Shown here in pieces: positions 45,444 to 57,000 of a DNA stretch of 64,000 bases. The translations under genes were made by a program, and so were the position numbers. Below the pieces are notes generated by a model. That model was not told where the DNA came from. It worked only from the letters and a program-made list of their open reading frames with translations, and did not search any database. The stretch spans positions 3,715,229 through 3,779,228 of the forward strand of contig NW_003314264.1 of assembly GCF_000143415.4 (NCBI RefSeq), read 5' to 3'. Origin of the DNA: Selaginella moellendorffii. Taxonomy: Eukaryota; Streptophyta; Lycopodiopsida; Selaginellales; Selaginellaceae. Each line of letters begins with the position of its first letter. Position 1 is the stretch's first letter.

Positions 45444-47308
45444 TCAGTGTACGCCAGTCACCGTCTTCCCCAAAATCCAGAGCACCAGCGAGAGCTCAAG
45501 TGCGAAGAGTGTGTACAGGGATCCTCGGTCCAGCACGAAGCCGTAGACTGAAATCCCCGGGGAGTTATGTTGCAAGTATCTCACTGCGAGCAGAAGAAAG
45601 AAATATTACTCGAGAAAGTTTCAAGGCTCCAGGTACTTACGAAATGACTGCTGTTGCCTAAAGTAACACTCGTTGTCGTAATGCGAATCCTGGCTCTTCG
45701 CAGAGAACAAGTCGCAGGCCTTGATATCGGACTGTTGTCTCAGCAACGGGTAACATGGTGGAGTCGCGGTTTTGAAGGCTGGCTTGTTAAAGTCGCTTGT
45801 CATGGCGCTGCACGTCCACACCGCATGCCACTCGCTGACGAGGGAGATGAGTTTCTGGGCTCTGTGCGTGATCTTGGAGGCCCCATTCATGCAAGTCAGG
45901 ATCCCGGAGAGCTGAACCGCAGAGGAAACCTGCAAAGTTCGCGCTGAAGTTAGAAAACAGAAGCTCCCAAGCGGGAGGTAAGAGCTATACTTACTGCCAG
46001 GCTGCCTGCGATGAAGAAGTGGACGCTCTCCTTGTATGACAGGATGAAGAACAGCGATATGAACTGGCTGCTGGTGATGATGAACATACTGGCAAGGATG
46101 AAGATCCGGCACCTGTGGCTGATCTTGAAGAGCTGCTTCCGGATCCTTACGTGCTCCAGCAACAGCTCTGGAACGTCGAGGCTCTTGGCCAGGAGCGTGC
46201 TGTAGCCTTGGAGGCGCAAGATTTGCAGGGAACACATGAGCCGGAAGAGCACGCACATGAGCAGGAAGACTCCGGCCTTGTAGAGCCAGGAGAGCATGAC
46301 CAAGGTGCACATAACCGAGCGGAGGGCGGGGCCGTGTGGGATCCCAGGGAGCGCGACTGTGGCGCGCGAGAACCACCATATCTCCCGGACGAGCTTCACC
46401 ACCATTGATGGGAGGATGATCATGGCCAGCAGCCGGAAGGCAAACTGCGAGACAACAAAGAAAGCGTAATTAGCGAACTTGGACGAATCAACGCGAACTT
46501 AAAAAACGAGAGTTTTAGCTAGATGAATAGATGACTCATATGCAAGTTTTGGATCGTCCTGGTGCACGGAAAAAGAGAAAGAAAGTAGAGAGTTCAACCT
46601 AGACTCAACAAAAACAATCTTCTAAATCGCATCCAAGTGGCAACAAGTGTCGGTTGGAGCTGAGATGATGTTTGCAATGAACGATGCAGACAAGCAAGTG
46701 CTATGCACCAGAGCAATATGTAAACGAACGAACGCAAAAGATCAAGCACACCATAAAAGATCAAAGGAAGTTCTTACGTTAACTTTGGCTCGGTAGTTCT
46801 GTTGTACCTCCTGGGACTCTCGATCCAGCTTCTCGAGCATCAAAACTTTGCGAAGGCCGTGCCGCCTGAGGAGGAAAGAGAGGCAAGCAAAGGATACGAT
46901 TGCCAATGCCGACTCCGAGACGTAGACGAGCCTCTCGAATGGGAGCTGGCGGTGGTAGCATCTGGAGCACGAGGTGGCCACGCTATTGATGACCGGCAGC
47001 ACGATTGCAAAGAGGAGAAAGATGATCCAGGAGAAGGCGATCCTCACCGGCGTCGATTGATCCAGCCCAATCCATAGGAGGCTTAGCCGGAAGCGCTGGA
47101 GCTCGTCGCGCGGATTGGACAGCAGGCGGCATAGCGATCGCTGGTGGTGGGCGTCCGGCGGCGAGCCGCCATTGATTTTGCCCTCTTCGAGATCCCAGGT
47201 CACCGAGCGCCGGGGGGAATCCGAGCTCGCCCGCAGCGATCGATTCTTCTCTGCCAGCAGCGCCACCGCCGCCGCGGTGAAATCGTTGTAGATGTCGTGA
47301 TGCGCCAT
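45444..47308 (-). CDS. DUF3537 multi-pass membrane protein
   Basis: Exon 1 (46778-47308) encodes MAHHDIYNDFTAAAVALLAE, LSLLWIGLDQSTPVRIAFSW and a first pair of hydrophobic segments. After an intron of about 330 nt, exon 2 (from 46444) has more membrane segments (LRSVMCTLVMLSWLYKAGVF, ILASMFIITSSQFISLFFIL). The next exon has ASKITHRAQKLISLVSEWHA with CSAMTSDF, and the last gives YLQHNSPGISVYGFVLDRGS and YTLFALELSLVLWILGKTV. These match the plant DUF3537 family, seven or so membrane helices, whose role is unknown; its layout has been compared with insect gustatory-receptor-like proteins. I place it in that family on sequence only. Confidence 0.88.
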
Positions 47309-47686
47309 GGAACCGGAGAGGATTTCGCCAAGGAACCAGATATTTCGAGCCTTGGGTGGATCCCTTCGATCGATCGCTGTGCAATGCGGCCGGGATTTTG
47401 ATGCGCGAGCTTGCCTGGAATCACGATCGAGGCGATCGAGGCGATCGCGGTGGCGCCCGGCACATGAGAATCCACATGGAGTGGCGCCTTTCTTTTAGAG
47501 TCCGCCCATGGACTCTTGTGTGCGCTGCTACAAGGGAGAACTTTTTGTTTGCGCGGAGGGAAACGCGATGGTGCCACGTGGTATGGCGATTCACCGTCGC
47601 TTTTATTCGCTGTGCTTTCTAAAGCACGGGAAAAGAGCTGGAAGAAGGTGCGAAGGCTTTGCTTTGCCCTAGAACAAAGGGGAGGG
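47309..47686. other. Divergent promoter region
   Basis: 378 bp between the DUF3537 start (-) and the next start (+). No TATA box is obvious. Confidence 0.4.
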
Positions 47687-48559
47687 ATGAGTTTTAGGGT
47701 TGGAGGGGGGATCCAGCGATTTGGATCCAGGATTGTCCATGCCAAGGACGCGATCAAGGACACATTCTTGTCAACCAAGGTAAGCGACTAGATCGATCAT
47801 GGATTTGAGCTAGAGGGGGATTGAGCTAGATTTCTTCCTTGGGGCGATTTTTCTAGAATGTTTTTGAGCAACACAAGCTCGTCTTTACCATTGGGACTTC
47901 GGTTCTCTCGGCTGGGGCTGCTTGGGCAGGTGATTGATTTCTAGGATGGATGTTTGTACTGATCTCTTTGCGTTTTTAATTTTTCTTTTCTTCCTTGTTT
48001 CTAGGCTACGTGGGGCGTCAAGTTCATCAGCAACATGTAGAGAATCGGCTCAACTCCATAGAAAACGCTGTAAGTTTATCGGCATCTTGGACAATTTCCT
48101 CTCTTTTCTCGCTCAACTTGGAAGATTTCTCTTTTTCTATTCTAGATGAAATCGCAAACGGGTTTGCCAGAAGATGAAATCCTGGCAATGACGAGGAGGG
48201 GCGTGAGCTTCAAGACGTGCTTTGCCTCAGTTGGAACGGCATCAGTGATCACGTATGGTTTTCTCTAAAACGTTTTGGCTTCGGTGCTCAAAGGTGTGAT
48301 CCATTCAAACAGGTACATTCTTGGCTTTAGATCCGGGAGAAAGTTCACGCTGGCCAGAATCGAGAAGCAAAAGCAGCGGCTCCTGCTAGCCACGAACAAT
48401 CCCAAAGTTCCAATCTCGCAGCGGCCGATAGCTCTCAAGCTCCAGCAGAGATTGAACGCTATCAAGATGCGAACCAGCGGCTGGAGGAGGAAGAAAAGTG
48501 GTAGCAACCAGCAAAAGAGCGTCCGGGAAGAGGAAGAGCTCTATCCGGGTTGTGCATAG
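47687..48559 (+). CDS. Small unrecognised protein with one or two membrane segments
   Basis: Five exons (47687-47779, 47857-47929, 48005-48069, 48146-48252, 48313-48559) join cleanly to 585 nt, 194 residues. The N-terminus is IQRFGSRIVHAKDAIKDTFL; residues about 37-54 (LVFTIGTSVLSAGAAWAGYV) are hydrophobic; a charged linker VHQQHVENRLNSIENAM follows; CFASVGTASVITYILGF makes a second weak hydrophobic stretch; the C-terminus is strongly basic (RLNAIKMRTSGWRRKKSG). I do not recognise the family. The perfect phase of all joins and conserved splice signals support a real gene. A mitochondrial or plastid membrane location is possible. Confidence 0.75.
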
Positions 48560-49087
48560 ATAGATACATCGATAGATCGATGGGTGAGGCTACAATTTTG
48601 ATGTACAGAGATTTCTAGCTAAAGATCCGAGATTTTGTGTGTCTACTCCCTCATAGATCGTCAAATTTTTCTCAACACTGCGTTTCAGACAAGGCTGAAA
48701 TCTTTTTGAGTGGTAATCACAGGGAGACGATGAGATCCAAGCCATCAGAAGCAATCAATCAGCTCTTATCCTCGAGCCCGCGAGGAGCTCTCAGAGCCAC
48801 TGCGCATAGAATTGTAGAGCTCATCACACGGCGGGAGCCCTAATTTCTGGCAAAATTTTAGGGCTCTTCCGAATGATAAACCCTAGGAACAGTGAAAGCG
48901 ATTCGAAACCACAAACTTTCGAACCGTTCGTAGGGTTCTTACGAGTGCGTGGAATCGAAGGAATGCTAGGTAGGAAATCTCTCCCCGGCATGGAAGATCG
49001 CTGGGGCCGCTGGTGATCGGCACGCAGGGGCTTCTTCTCCTGTTTTTTTTCTGTGTCGTTTTGGTTGCTCTTCTTTCTTGATCAAAG
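48560..49087. other. Intergenic region
   Basis: 528 bp with the 3' region of the small gene and the leader of the next. An AAACCCTAG telo-box-like word lies at about 48881. Nothing else seen. Confidence 0.4.
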
Positions 49088-51010
49088 ATGGCTCTGGTAG
49101 AAGCGCGAGAAGATTGGGGAAAAACCTCCGACCTCGCATGGAGCAGCGGCGTGGCTCCCTGGTCGGTGCTCATCGCGGGCTTGCCCAGGAACTCCATGAC
49201 GTCGCAGGCGCTCCAGAGCCTGGCCAGGGAGGCGGTGGGCGGATTCGAGATGGTCCCGGACGGCATGGAGCTTGTAAACTTTGCGCGGATCTTCTCTCCT
49301 CCCGGCGCCACCGCTGAGGAGGACTGCGCCGTGGTGGGCTTCTCCTGCGAGGCCGTGGCGGAGCTCTTCCTGGATTCGTGGCCCGAGCTCCAGCTCCCGC
49401 ATGGCATCGAGAGCACCAAGTTGACGTTCGCGAGGAACTTCCGGTCGAGCAAGAGGGTGGATTCCAGGCAGGAGATAATGCACGACTTGGTTTGCTCGGC
49501 TCCGTCACCCCTCGAGGAGAGGTTTGTGGTTTACGTGAGTGGCTTGCCAGAGGAGTGGATCGATCAAGCGCGGCTCCGGGACTACTTTGCGCAGATCGTC
49601 AAAGAGTACCAGAGCGAGGAGGTGGTGAGGTCGGTTCACGTATCGCCGCTGCTCAAGGACGCGTATGTGGAGCTCACCAGCGACGTGACGGCGGATCTCG
49701 TGTTCTACAGGAGCAAGCGAGATAGACTTCTGGACAAGATCTCCAAGGAGGTGTTTATGTGTCGTGGAGTCGGCTCTATCCCCTTGCTCCACTGGAAGCT
49801 CCCCCGGATCAAAGCAGCAGCAGCGGAAGAAGCTAGTCTCAAAAATGGTGGCGGGAGTGAGAAGAAGGCCACCTTTCTGGACTTTCTCAAGAACCAGCCG
49901 GGTATTCCTGGAAAGGCACTGGATCTAAACGTCCCCCCGCCACTGGCAAGTAATCCCGAGATCGCGCCTCCTCCTCCTCCGGCAAGCAGTCCGAAGGCCG
50001 CACCTCCTCCTCCGGCGAGCAGTCTCGAGGAGGCACCTCCTCCGTTAAGCAATCGCGAGACCACGCATCTTCGTCCTCGTCCTGCTCTCGTTGCTGCTCC
50101 ATGCGCGGGGAGAGCACTCAAGGTTGAGACCGAGAGGGACGACGCCAACTTCCAGTTCCGGGCTGCCAACTTCAACGTTGCACCCATGCAACGGCCGTGC
50201 GAGAACAATCACGATAGCGCGATGACGAACAACGATACCATGTCCGTCTGCGACTCGGAGAGCGTGGACAGTTTTCAGAGAGACCAGCGCTCCCGGAATG
50301 ACAGTCTCAAGCGCAGCTCCGTCTTCGTTGGATCCCTGGCCGAGCACAACCCGACCAAGCTCAAGGAGCTCTTCCACACCCTCCTCCGGAAGAGCATGCC
50401 GCTGGTGTCGCCCGACTCCATCCGCGTACGCTGGACTCGGGGGAAGAGCTTCTGCCTGGTGGGGCTTCGATCCGAGAAGGCGGCACAGATGCTCATGGAC
50501 GCATACATGGAGCACACCCGAGACGCTCACATACCGGGCTTTCCCCTGGCGATCTACAGGCACCGGGGATACCAGCGGCCTGGGACGGAGGTTTGCAGTG
50601 ATTTCTCCGTGGACGAGTCCGGCTTGGTGCTCGTCCAGGGGCTCCCCCCGCGTTTACACGCGTGCCTGGTCCAGGGAGCTCTCACCGAGCTGCTGGAGAC
50701 GGCGCTGGCTGGCGCCAAGAAGTTCCACTCCAACATGGCCCGGAATTTCTTTTCCTACTTCAGGTATGATCCGATGTTTGGGACCGCCAGGGTGAGATTC
50801 AAGTCCCGCGTCGCTTGCGAGCACTTGCTGACGCTCAAGAACTGCCGGCTGGAGCTCGCGGGTGGCGTCATAAGCTTGGAGCGCGAAGCGTCGCCTCCAG
50901 GGTTTGGCGATCACTTGGACCAGGATTTCATGGACGGGAACTGGAAGCGCAAGAGGCCGTTTAGCGCAGAACATAGCCACGCCAAGCAAGCTAGACAAAG
51001 CTACTACTGA
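49088..51010 (+). CDS. Unrecognised 640-residue intronless protein with RRM-like repeats
   Basis: A single open frame of 640 residues with GC-rich plant-type codon use. Four segments start with a hydrophobic strand followed by Gly-Leu/Ser, like RNP2 of an RRM: SVLIAGLP (about residue 27), VVYVSGLPEEW (about 147), SVFVGSLAEH (about 410) and LVLVQGLPPR (about 515). Each is followed by a helix-like stretch and later aromatic/charged strands, but RNP1 octamers are not clear, so these are at best degenerate RRMs. A Pro/Ser-rich linker (residues about 280-330) contains repeated SNPE/SSPK/SSLE units between PPPP runs. The C-terminus has a basic KRKRPFSAEHSHAKQARQ motif that could be a nuclear signal. 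No family recognised; RNA binding is inference. Confidence 0.75.
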   Translation: MALVEAREDWGKTSDLAWSSGVAPWSVLIAGLPRNSMTSQALQSLAREAVGGFEMVPDGMELVNFARIFSPPGATAEEDCAVVGFSCEAVAELFLDSWPELQLPHGIESTKLTFARNFRSSKRVDSRQEIMHDLVCSAPSPLEERFVVYVSGLPEEWIDQARLRDYFAQIVKEYQSEEVVRSVHVSPLLKDAYVELTSDVTADLVFYRSKRDRLLDKISKEVFMCRGVGSIPLLHWKLPRIKAAAAEEASLKNGGGSEKKATFLDFLKNQPGIPGKALDLNVPPPLASNPEIAPPPPPASSPKAAPPPPASSLEEAPPPLSNRETTHLRPRPALVAAPCAGRALKVETERDDANFQFRAANFNVAPMQRPCENNHDSAMTNNDTMSVCDSESVDSFQRDQRSRNDSLKRSSVFVGSLAEHNPTKLKELFHTLLRKSMPLVSPDSIRVRWTRGKSFCLVGLRSEKAAQMLMDAYMEHTRDAHIPGFPLAIYRHRGYQRPGTEVCSDFSVDESGLVLVQGLPPRLHACLVQGALTELLETALAGAKKFHSNMARNFFSYFRYDPMFGTARVRFKSRVACEHLLTLKNCRLELAGGVISLEREASPPGFGDHLDQDFMDGNWKRKRPFSAEHSHAKQARQSYY

Positions 51011-53248
51011 GGTGAGCACCACAGGTTCTATACACGAAAGCAAAGTCTTTCCCCATTTTTATTAGCTAGTACACTTGTTATGACTTCTTTTATATTTATC
51101 TAAGCCACCTGCAGGAGAGAAAATCCCTCCTCGCCATCCTTGAACCACACCGTCACCAACTTAAGCCTTTATGACCCAAAACTTGTTGTTCTCCACTGGT
51201 TGCATTGTTCTTTCGCTTTATTCTAGCCGCCTTTTCTGTTTCCATTTGATTTTCTTTATAGATGCATAACAACAACGCCAGGTTGTTCTCGGTCATGTAT
51301 GCTTGTGTATCGATCTATCTTGTAAGAAAGAAAATCAATAGCTAAATAAGTCAAAGTTTTTTTTTTTGTGTGTGTTTATTCTGATCAACTAAATTATCAA
51401 TCGATCAGATAGCCACTGGACTATCTCCTTTAGTATTGACCACCACATGCTTGTGAGGGGACCTTCCTCGCTGTCACTATAATTTGGATTGTTTTGGAGA
51501 AGAACAGAATCTTGTTCAGCTACTCTTGCCTGGAGAGCCGCCTTAGTTTCTTGCAGCAATTCCTGCCTCCTTCTCATGCTTTCTATTTTCCCTCATTGTC
51601 GTGAGCTCTGCTTTTTTTTTTAATTTCCTTCAAATGTTTGAGCTCGCAGTAAAATGGGGTTCCCATTAAGGTAGCAAGGAAAGCTATGGACAAAGTTCTC
51701 ACAGCTGAGAACATCCTTGCAGGCTGGACAATAACAAGTTTATTTCTTATTAGTTCAACTTCTATGGTGGATCACTGTAAGCCACAGAGTGAAGATAACT
51801 TAAAGCCATTTCTGAATGCTACTGTTGGAGGGAAATGGACATGGACCTCAACCACATTTCAATGTCAATAACAGATTTACTACTCATCTCACTATGCTTT
51901 CAATTTGCAAATCAGGAACCAACACCACAAATGATGTGTTTCAACCATTTTTCCATCTGTGCATGTCATCCTTCTGCAAATCTGCAAATTATTGTTCCAA
52001 TTTTATCTGGTGTCTCCAAAGAAATATATTTTTTAATGGAGCTGAAAAAAGAAAGAGGAAATACAAATTATGAAAGTTTATAATATGGTCAAATGCTCCA
52101 TACCTTGTAGCAACTACCGATTTAGGTAAATTTATTTTAGATTTTTTAATTTTGTAAAAGTAATTATGAACAATAACAAAAATGTCAAATGTTTTAATTA
52201 TTTTAAAGAGTGTGTAGCTACATTTAAGGTTGTATAAATTATTTTTAAAATGAAAATTTTTCATTTTATTTTTCAAAAATTTGATTATTTTTGAGTTTGA
52301 ATCTTATAAAAAAGTGATTGTAAAGGAGGTGACTATGTTATGGTATTTCATTTTTTGGTATTGTGAGGGCCAAGTATATAGCATTGTAGCTGTACACTTG
52401 GCCCTCCAAGCACTCATAATACATGTTATCATATTTAACCCATAAATACACTAAACTGTATTAATAATAAGTGAGAAGTGGTTCAACTGTAGTTTGTGTA
52501 AAGTATGAAATAACAATTTATCAAATCCTAAATATTTAGTTTTTTTAGTGCAGCTTCAAAGCCATGCCCATCTATTAGCAAACATGTCCAATTTTTAGCC
52601 AAGACACCATTTAGAATAACAAAAGTAATATATTCAAATTAGCAAGTAAAGCAAGGATTAAATATATTAAGAGTTTGATATATCAGGATCTAAACATATC
52701 CAAGGCTTATATGGTAGCGCCAAGGGTATGGCTATACTAGTATGAGGCTGTGGAGCCACTACACTTGCATGGCCTAATGGGAGGCTGGAAACAGCAATTT
52801 TAGTTGGAGGGGATTTATTACACAACAGCAAAGAGAGGACCCAAGCAACAATAGCATTATTATTATTGGAGATTGTACACTCTTCCTTAGTTCATCACAC
52901 TATGGGATTTAGAACCGTACATCTTCAAAGGCTTTTTGTATCTCTGGGAAATTGTAGGTGCCATACAAATGGAGATCAAGTGAGGGTAGTATACTTCTAT
53001 TGATTTCATGATTGACTCAAGTCTTCACATTAGTAGGTGTAGTCAGATGGGAGAGATGAGGTTGGGGACCATGGATAAGGCACAAAATTCACAACCACTA
53101 AGGACTAGGAGCATGTGTTTGTGGAGCAAGCGCCATGGATTTGGGCTACACAAAACCAAACTTTAGTTCCCATGATATAAACTATACAAAATTGAACTTT
53201 AATTCCATTGATCCCTTAAAGCGTGTGTCTCCCGGGGGGGGGGGGGGC
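51011..53248. other. Transition into AT-rich island; one minor minus-strand frame
   Basis: GC content drops sharply from about 51.9 kb. A 62-residue frame on the minus strand (51389-51577) begins RRRQELLQETKAALQARVAE, coiled-coil-like, and ends in a hydrophobic/aromatic tail; it may be part of a worn gene or element and I do not recognise it. A run of about 14 G at 53234-53247 sits just before the LTR. Nothing else is supported. Confidence 0.4.
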
Positions 53249-53979
53249 TGCAAGGGGTTCCAAAAGTATAGTAGGGATAGTGAGGTCTAGGAACCAGTCT
53301 TGAAGGAACTCTCTAGTGGTGCTTCTAAACTGACTTGAGGATGAAATTAAAGCCGAGGGGCCTTGGGTGGGAGTGAGCATGGACTCGGGTGTTGGAGGGG
53401 CCACCCAAGAAAGTGGTCAAGAGCAACTCTCACTCTCGAAAGGGAAACCAACTATGGTGCTCCCAACTCATGTGGAGTGGTGCCCCACTTGAGTACCTTG
53501 TGGCTCATTGGTCTTTGCCCTTCTTAGGGGCTTGGGCTTTCCCTTCGGGATAGAAGTGCGAGGGTAGAGGTACCCATATCGGGCCATTAGGCCATGGTGT
53601 TTCGCCCCGGTGTCCCAAAGCAAGTGTTGCACCCAAGGCTTGGGATTTGGAGGGTCTCATGATCAAGTCTTGTTATACCAAGAGATGTTAGAAACCTAGA
53701 GGCTTGGTGTGCTTGGCTGCTTGTGCTTGTGGGGAGTATAGTTGAACTTTAAGTCCAGTTTAACCCGGGGAGGGGGATTGGGAGAGATTTAGGAATCTAT
53801 GGATGAATGACTAACGCTCTGTTGTTTATGTAGTGAGTAGCTGAAACCAAGTAGGACCAAGTAGGAGTTGGTATAATAAACGAGAACCTTGGCGAGGGAA
53901 CTTAGCAAAAGCCAAGGCAGTGTTGGTCGGATAGACGAGATAAGTTGGCAAATTGGAAGGGAAAAATTTGTGGCTTACA
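53249..53979 (+). repeat. 5' LTR
   Basis: 731 bp, begins TG and ends CA. Its first ~100 bp and last ~160 bp match the 3' LTR; the middle portion (about 53390-53810) has no counterpart there. Confidence 0.8.
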
Positions 53980-53982
53980 ATT

Positions 53983-53994
53983 TGGTATTGGAGC
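53983..53994 (+). other. Primer binding site
   Basis: TGGTATTGGAGC lies 3 nt after the 5' LTR. It resembles the usual initiator-Met tRNA primer site TGGTATCAGAGC with two changes. Confidence 0.7.
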
Positions 53995-54038
53995 CTTTTC
54001 CTCAGTTCTAGCGAAGGATAGAGGCAGATTGCTGGGAG

Positions 54039-57000
54039 ATGGCAAAGGCAGGGCGGAAACGTACCAAGGCAGAGACGGAACCTCCTCTAGAGCTGGAGCC
54101 TCCGGTCGAACAAGAGGCTATGGATGAGGAATCCTTACATGAGGAGGACTCTAGTGAGGAAACTTCCAAATAGGAGTCCGGTGGCGAGGTTCAGTTGTCC
54201 AAGGCTCGATTGGACATTCTAAAAGGACAATTGGCACAGACCAATGCCCTGCTGGAGACTCTTGTACGCAAGCTAAAGCATGACAAGAAGAGGAAGAAAA
54301 GGCAAAAGATTGCAGATGCTAGTAGCGCAGAAGGTGTAGACCCTTCGGCAGGGACTGAGACAAAACCAAACAAGGTCGAACAAACCGAAGTGGAATCAGT
54401 CCCTCAGGTAGTTCCCAAGTACAAACCAAAGCCCCCACCAGTCTTCATGGGAGTGAATGACTACAAGGTGGTGGAGGATTGGTTTTACGATATGGAAAAC
54501 TACTTCTGAGCGTTGCAGTTACCGAGCTCGAAGAAGGTCCCATGTGCAAAACCATACTTGGCAGATAATGCTAAGTCTTGGTGGAGAATGATAGAGGCCA
54601 ACGAAGGACCGGTGGCCACTTGGGAAATGATGAAGGCGAGGATTTACACAATTTATGTTCCTCCGAATGCTACTCTGCATCTAAGAGACAAGCTAAGTAG
54701 GCTGAAGCAGACTGAAACCATTCAGGAGTATGTGAATGGGTTTATGGCAAAGAGGATACTTGTCACAAATATGGGGGATATGGATGCGTTCCATACCTTC
54801 ATATCAAGCTTGCAAACTTGGGCTCGCGGTGAGATGATGTGGTGGAACCTGACCAACTACAAGGAAGCGTTAGATGTGGCTATTAAGGTGCATTTCAATG
54901 ATAACTTGCGAAAGGGGAACACGACAGGGTCGGGGTCTATGTTTAGCAAAGGGGCTAAACCAAAGGGAACATATAGCAAAGGGAAATTTAAGAAGAATTT
55001 CTCTAAGAATGAGTCTTCGGGGTTCTGAAAAGGCAAATCCAGTAGCCAACGGGCAAGTACGTGGGGGAGTCAAGCAAAAAGAGCCAAACCCACGGATAAG
55101 AAGGGCAAGTCAGTTAGCAGTGTGGGAAACAACGTATGTTATAACTGCGGTGAAGCGGGACACTTTTTGAGGGAATGTCTCTACCCGAAGAAGGCCAGAG
55201 CCAATATGGCCATTAAATCGGGTGAAATCGAAACTAAGGTATGTGATCCAATCCCTAGCTCAAAGTTACTTATTACACGAGCAACTTTGGTAAAGAGTCA
55301 TTCGCAACATCTATTAGCCCTCTGAGGGAAGCTCGGAGGTAGTTTTGTTAAGATCTTTATTGACACGGGTGCTTCAGATAATTTTGTGGTTGCAGACATA
55401 GTCCGGCAAGCCGGACTAACGGTGCAGCGGCTGGGCAAACCAAGGACTATAGAGTTTGTTCAAGGTAGCCAAAGCACCGATGAGGTACTTCGACAAGCGA
55501 AAGTCGAAGTAGAGACATGGAAAGTAGACATAGATTTCACCGTGTTAGATATGGCGGGGTTTGATGTGATCTTTGGGATGGATTGGTTCAATCGGTTCAT
55601 GGTAGCCTTGCATAGACAATGTAGAAACCTTGTGGTACTAGCGAATGCCCAAGGAAGAAGATCCAAGGTGGAGGCCTAGGATCTAAAGGTAGGGCAAAGC
55701 AAGGCCAAAGATTCCTACTTAAACCTGGTGTCCACGAGAGGACAACTCACTAAAGGGACCAAGGTAGCATTTTTTTGCTTACTCTTAGTGAGGAGTGATA
55801 AAAAGATAGGATTGGAAGAAGTACCTTCAGTGATCCAGCAGATGTTGCACTAATTCCAGGATACCATGCTAGAGGAGCTACCGGCAGAGTTGTCCCCCGC
55901 ACGACTGATAGAACATAAGATTGAGCTAGTCGAGGGTGCTGAAGTGGTGGTTCGTCCCCCCTATCGGTTGAACTTAAAAGAACTCAAGGAGCTTAAGCGC
56001 CAACTAAAGGAGTTGGTGGACAAAGGGTATGCTAGATTGAGCAAGTTGCCATATAGGGCACCGGTGTTATTTGTGAAAAAGAAAGATGGATCTATGCGCA
56101 TGTGCATGACTACCAGTTGCTCAACAAGTATACAAAGAAGAACAAATAGCCTTTGCCAAGGATTGAGGACCTGTTCGATAGGTTGGGAAAGGTAAAATAC
56201 TTCTTGAGGATTGACTTAAGGCAAGGATACTACCAAATCAGGGTAGCAGAGGAAGATGTCGAGAAGACACCCTGTCGAACAAGGTATAGGAGCTTTGAGT
56301 TTTTGGTGATGCCCTTCAGGCTATGCAATGCGCCGGCAACGTTTTCGGCGTTGATGAACCACATCTTTGTACCCTATCTGAATTACTTTTTGGTCGTCTA
56401 TATTAACAACATCTTAATTTATAGCAAAACACTAGAGGAGCATGCCAAACACTTGACAAAGGTGTTTAAGAAACTAAGGGAACACCAACTGTATGCTAAA
56501 GAAAGCAAATGTGACTTTGCTCAACAAGAAGTAAAATTTCTCGGGCATGTGATGGGCAAGGACGGGCTTAAGGTGGACCCTGAGAATGTCTAAGCGATCC
56601 AGGATTGGGAGCGACCATCGAATGTACATAAGTTAAGGGCATTTTTGGGGCTATGCAACTACTACCGAAAGTTTATCAAACACTATTTGAGAGTAACCCT
56701 ACCCTTAACGGACCAAACAGGAAAAGGGAAAATGGTATGGACAGTGGAATGTGAGGCGACATTTGTCCACCTCAAAGGGAAGTTCAGGAAGGCTCTTGTG
56801 TTGGCGTTACTAGACTTTGGTAAGGACTTTGAGGTAGAAATGGATGCTTCAGACTTTGCGTTGGGCGCAATTTTGACGCAAGACAACAGTCTAGTAGCAT
56901 TCTTTTCGAAAAAGTTGGACAAGGATCAACAGAAGTGGTCTGCCCACGAAAAGGAATTGTTTGCGGTGGTCAAGGTGCTCAAGGAGTGATGACACTACCT

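Noticed and set aside
53234-53247. G-run before the 5' LTR taken as part of a target duplication
   Set aside because: No matching sequence follows the 3' LTR.
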